A DNA stretch of 64,000 nt, taken from Thermoflavifilum thermophilum (GTDB taxonomy: Bacteria; Bacteroidota; Bacteroidia; Chitinophagales; Chitinophagaceae). Below the pieces are notes generated by a model. The model saw only the letters and a program-made list of their open reading frames with translations, did not search any database and was not told the origin of the DNA. The position numbers and the translations under genes are program-made. Each line of letters begins with the position of its first letter. The first letter of the stretch is position 1. Positions 61,467-64,000 of the stretch are shown here, piece by piece. Location of the stretch: positions 2,786,540-2,850,539 of the forward strand of contig NZ_FPCJ01000001.1 in the NCBI RefSeq assembly GCF_900116565.1, given 5' to 3'.

Positions 61467-62795
61467 ATGGGAATATCTACCAAATGGGATACCCTCATTG
61501 TAGGCGCCGGAGCAGCGGGTCTGCAATGTGGTGTAACGCTCGCCGAAGCTGGACAAAAAGTATTGATACTCGAAGCCCGGAACCGGGCGGGTGGCCGTAT
61601 CCATACGTTCATAGACAAGCACACCGGATATACTTTGGATGCCGGCGCCGAATTTATCCATGGGCAGCTGCCGCATACATTCGAATGGGTCAAGAAATTG
61701 CGCTTGCCTGTCTCAGCAGTAACCGGAAAAAACATCCGATTGCTTTCGGATGTATCTACCACCCCACCCGCCCAAGAAGCAGCATGGAAAAAATTTCATG
61801 AAATCCTCTCCAGACTCAGGCAAGACACCACGCTCGATTCTTTTCTGCATACCTATTTTCCAGAGGAATCCTACTCGGATTTCCGGCGGGAAGTGTTGCG
61901 TTTTGCCATGGGTTATGATGCTGCCGACCCGACACGGGTGAGCATGCTTGCCCTGCGCGATGAATGGGAACGGGAAGAGGGGCCCAATTATCGGATAGAC
62001 AAGGCACCCCATCTTCAGGCCTCAGGCTATGGAGCCATGATTGACGGCATGATAGGCCGATTTCAACAGGCGGGTGGAAAATGGCTTGTTGCTCATACAG
62101 TCAGGCTGATTTCCTTATCAACCCCTGCCTTTGTTCAGGTGAAGGCCCATTTCCGGCAAAAAATCCTGACCTACACAGCTGATCGGGTGGTAATCACCTT
62201 ACCGCCGGGCATTTTTCAAAAATACGGCCCTAAAAGCATTTCCATTGAACCCGGAGCAAAATCCATTATCCAGGTTATGCAGCGATTAGGCTACGGAACG
62301 GCCACCAAAATCATTACCCTGTGGAAACATCCCTGGTGGCGATCACGCTTCGGCCCAGATATGGGATTCCTGATCAGCCAGGCACCCGTGCCGACCTGGT
62401 GGACAGCTTATCCAAATGATTGGCCCATACTCACAGGCTGGAAAGGAGGACCGCATCCATTGGGTAATTCAACACCAGTCATCCAAAAAGACACTGTTAT
62501 TCAATCACTTGTTCAAGTCTCCGGAATACCCGCCAAAATTTTACAGAAGGAAATGTTAAAATGTTTTATATTTGATTGGTATTTAGACCCATTTGCCTGC
62601 GGAAGTTACAGCTATCCTGTATTAGGATTTCAAACCCTTATCCAGCAACTCCAGGCCTTCTTTCCTCAACGGTTGTATTTTGCCGGCGAAGCCTATCACA
62701 ACCGCCCGCCATGGGGCACGGTGGAATCGGCCCTCTGTAGCGGACAAGAAGTGGCGGAAGCTATTTTGGAATTACATGGATTACATAAAATTTGA
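61467..62795 (+). CDS. FAD-dependent amine oxidase
   Basis: A 442-residue flavin amine oxidase from the ATG at 61467; the frame opens at a GTG at 61437 inside the repeat copy. FAD-binding GxGxxG motif LIVGAGAAGLQCGVTL is near residues 10-25, with LILEARNRAGGRIHTF after it and a C-terminal FAD motif LYFAGEAYHNRPPWGTVESA. There is no obvious signal peptide. It could oxidise amines, polyamines or other substrates; unknown. It lies between the repeat scar and the large secreted protein gene. Confidence 0.88.
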   Translation: MGISTKWDTLIVGAGAAGLQCGVTLAEAGQKVLILEARNRAGGRIHTFIDKHTGYTLDAGAEFIHGQLPHTFEWVKKLRLPVSAVTGKNIRLLSDVSTTPPAQEAAWKKFHEILSRLRQDTTLDSFLHTYFPEESYSDFRREVLRFAMGYDAADPTRVSMLALRDEWEREEGPNYRIDKAPHLQASGYGAMIDGMIGRFQQAGGKWLVAHTVRLISLSTPAFVQVKAHFRQKILTYTADRVVITLPPGIFQKYGPKSISIEPGAKSIIQVMQRLGYGTATKIITLWKHPWWRSRFGPDMGFLISQAPVPTWWTAYPNDWPILTGWKGGPHPLGNSTPVIQKDTVIQSLVQVSGIPAKILQKEMLKCFIFDWYLDPFACGSYSYPVLGFQTLIQQLQAFFPQRLYFAGEAYHNRPPWGTVESALCSGQEVAEAILELHGLHKI

Positions 62796-62896
62796 CTATG
62801 GAAGCTTGGGAAAATTACACTTGCTAAGATCAATGGCTGAGGATTGCCGGTGATCCGGCTAAACATTGACTCTGCAGACCATATCCTGGAAAAACC

Positions 62897-64000
62897 ATGG
62901 GAAAGCCATTGATCCTTATCATAGCTATCCTTGCCGTCGTACGGCTGGCTGATGCACAAATTGTCGGCCCTAAGACAGTTTGCCAGAATACTTTTGCCAC
63001 TTTTGATTTGCCCAACGCTGGAAATTCGACCAGTGTAGTTTGGTATATTCCTTCATCGACTCCGGTCAATACCAATATGAACACCCGCAGCGTAACCGTA
63101 CAATTTACGGATACCGGATTTATCACATTATCGGCAACCTATAGCAAAAAGACCTATAACTATACCGTTCATGTGGTGTACTGCCCATCCACCGACTGCG
63201 CCGGCACCAAAGCGTCTTCGCCTTTCCTGTTTGAGGATTTTGGAACTTTATCCAGTGGCACTGATCGTCATCCTCTCCCTCCACCCGCACTTACAACATA
63301 CAAATATTTAAGTTCGGGACCTATTGACGATGGGCAATACATCATTTCCGATTCAGTGAATAATGGTCGCTCGGAATGGGTTAAAAAAACAGATCATACC
63401 GGGAACCTATACGGAGGAATGATGCTGGTGAATGCCAGTTATCAACCCGATACGTTTTATACCCGGGTAATTACCGGCCTATGTCAGGGGGCGCAGTATT
63501 CGTTTAGTGCCTGGTTATTAAATGCCAATGGAAAGGAGGTACTCCAGCAAACTTGTTCAGGACAGTATATCTATCCCAATCTCAGTTTTGTGGTGCTGGA
63601 TGCCAAAACAGGAACTGAATTAGGGCGGGTGAACACCAACGATGTTTCCATGAAACTGACCACCAATAGCTCCGGACAAATCGTAGATGATCCCACCTGG
63701 CAGCGATATGGTTTTGGATTCCGTACCCCTCCGGGTGTGGATAGTGTAAAGCTGATTATGTACAATATTGCTCCTGGCGGATGTGGCAATGATATTGCCA
63801 TTGATGATATTGAATTTACTTATTGCGGACCCACTTTGATTGCTTATTTGCACAATAGCGACCAGAGCAGCGATACCATCTGTTCCGGCAATCCCGATAC
63901 CATCTTTGCTTCTGTGACACCGGGATATTTCAACCAACCGACATATCAATGGCAGGTAAGCATGGATGGGATAAACTGGACCAACATCGCGGGTTCCACA
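62897..64000 (+). CDS. Large secreted adhesin/gliding-associated protein, 5' part (continues past window)
   Basis: From the ATG at 62897 the frame is open to the window end, with a Sec signal (LILIIAILAVVRLADAQ) and an Ig-like beta region (GPKTVCQNTFATFDLPNAGN). A jelly-roll-like domain follows: FEDFGTLSSGTDRHPLPPPA, GNLYGGMMLVNASYQPDTFY, CGNDIAIDDIEFTYCGP, and then a PKD/Ig segment with SSDTICSGNPDTIFASVTPG. This pattern is typical of large T9SS-exported Bacteroidota surface proteins. The C-terminal sorting domain lies outside, so export by T9SS is inferred. Confidence 0.8.
   Translation, partial: MGKPLILIIAILAVVRLADAQIVGPKTVCQNTFATFDLPNAGNSTSVVWYIPSSTPVNTNMNTRSVTVQFTDTGFITLSATYSKKTYNYTVHVVYCPSTDCAGTKASSPFLFEDFGTLSSGTDRHPLPPPALTTYKYLSSGPIDDGQYIISDSVNNGRSEWVKKTDHTGNLYGGMMLVNASYQPDTFYTRVITGLCQGAQYSFSAWLLNANGKEVLQQTCSGQYIYPNLSFVVLDAKTGTELGRVNTNDVSMKLTTNSSGQIVDDPTWQRYGFGFRTPPGVDSVKLIMYNIAPGGCGNDIAIDDIEFTYCGPTLIAYLHNSDQSSDTICSGNPDTIFASVTPGYFNQPTYQWQVSMDGINWTNIAGST

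Overview
The window is a chromosome segment of a Bacteroidota bacterium, most likely in the Chitinophagaceae. The evidence is TAnnTTTG-type -7 promoter boxes, a start-of-gene fragment of a large secreted PKD/T9SS-like protein, Bacteroidota-style rhamnose genes (RhaI plus a fused aldolase/dehydrogenase), LacI/GntR-regulated glycoside hydrolases and a CrcB/DUF190 pair. No rRNA, CRISPR array, transposase or integrase is visible. Genes are densely packed and many start and stop codons overlap.

Layout. 0-8 kb: the end of a LacI regulator, pyrE, a NUDIX hydrolase, a DinB protein, and a CzcCBA-like heavy-metal efflux operon on the minus strand. 8-23 kb: housekeeping and energy genes, namely an outer-membrane barrel, lon, a methyltransferase, a PyrR-like phosphoribosyltransferase, an HdrC/HdrB-like Fe-S pair, ThuA, tRNA-Arg, rlmH, a rhomboid protease, tilS, etfBA, a bifunctional nuclease and ispE. 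23-33 kb: sugar use, with a GH2 enzyme plus MFS sugar transporter and a rhamnose operon (rhaEW-rhaI-rhaB) that meets a GntR-type regulator head-on. 33-38 kb: an overlapping phosphoesterase/MFS/dynamin-GTPase/MutS-like operon.

38.4-42.0 kb is the most striking intact locus. A clear fluoride riboswitch stands in front of crcB, DUF190, a CYTH-domain protein, an unknown 151-residue protein, enolase and inorganic pyrophosphatase, all on one strand with tiny gaps. Enolase and pyrophosphatase are the classical fluoride-inhibited enzymes, so export and replacement of the poisoned targets look co-induced. The two small proteins in between are new candidates for fluoride tolerance.

42-54 kb: a tandem tRNA-Val pair, a DUF1080/Gfo-Idh-MocA pair for oxidative glycoside cleavage, a carbohydrate porin, mgtA with a leader that can form two mutually exclusive hairpins, and a LacI/GH88/GH3 locus. 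54-61.4 kb is an AT-rich acquired segment. It carries an unusual restriction-modification set (nuclease-methylase fusion, extra NucS/DUF5655-type nuclease, S subunit, no translocase), a repeat/SH3 protein split by an in-frame TGA, integron attC-like elements, a frameshifted HxlR regulator and a DoxX remnant. It is bounded by two copies of the last codons of the GH3 gene. 61.4-64 kb: an FAD amine oxidase and the start of a large secreted protein that runs off the window.

Start codons were chosen by eye from the sequence and family knowledge. No database search could be run, so family assignments rest on visible motifs.
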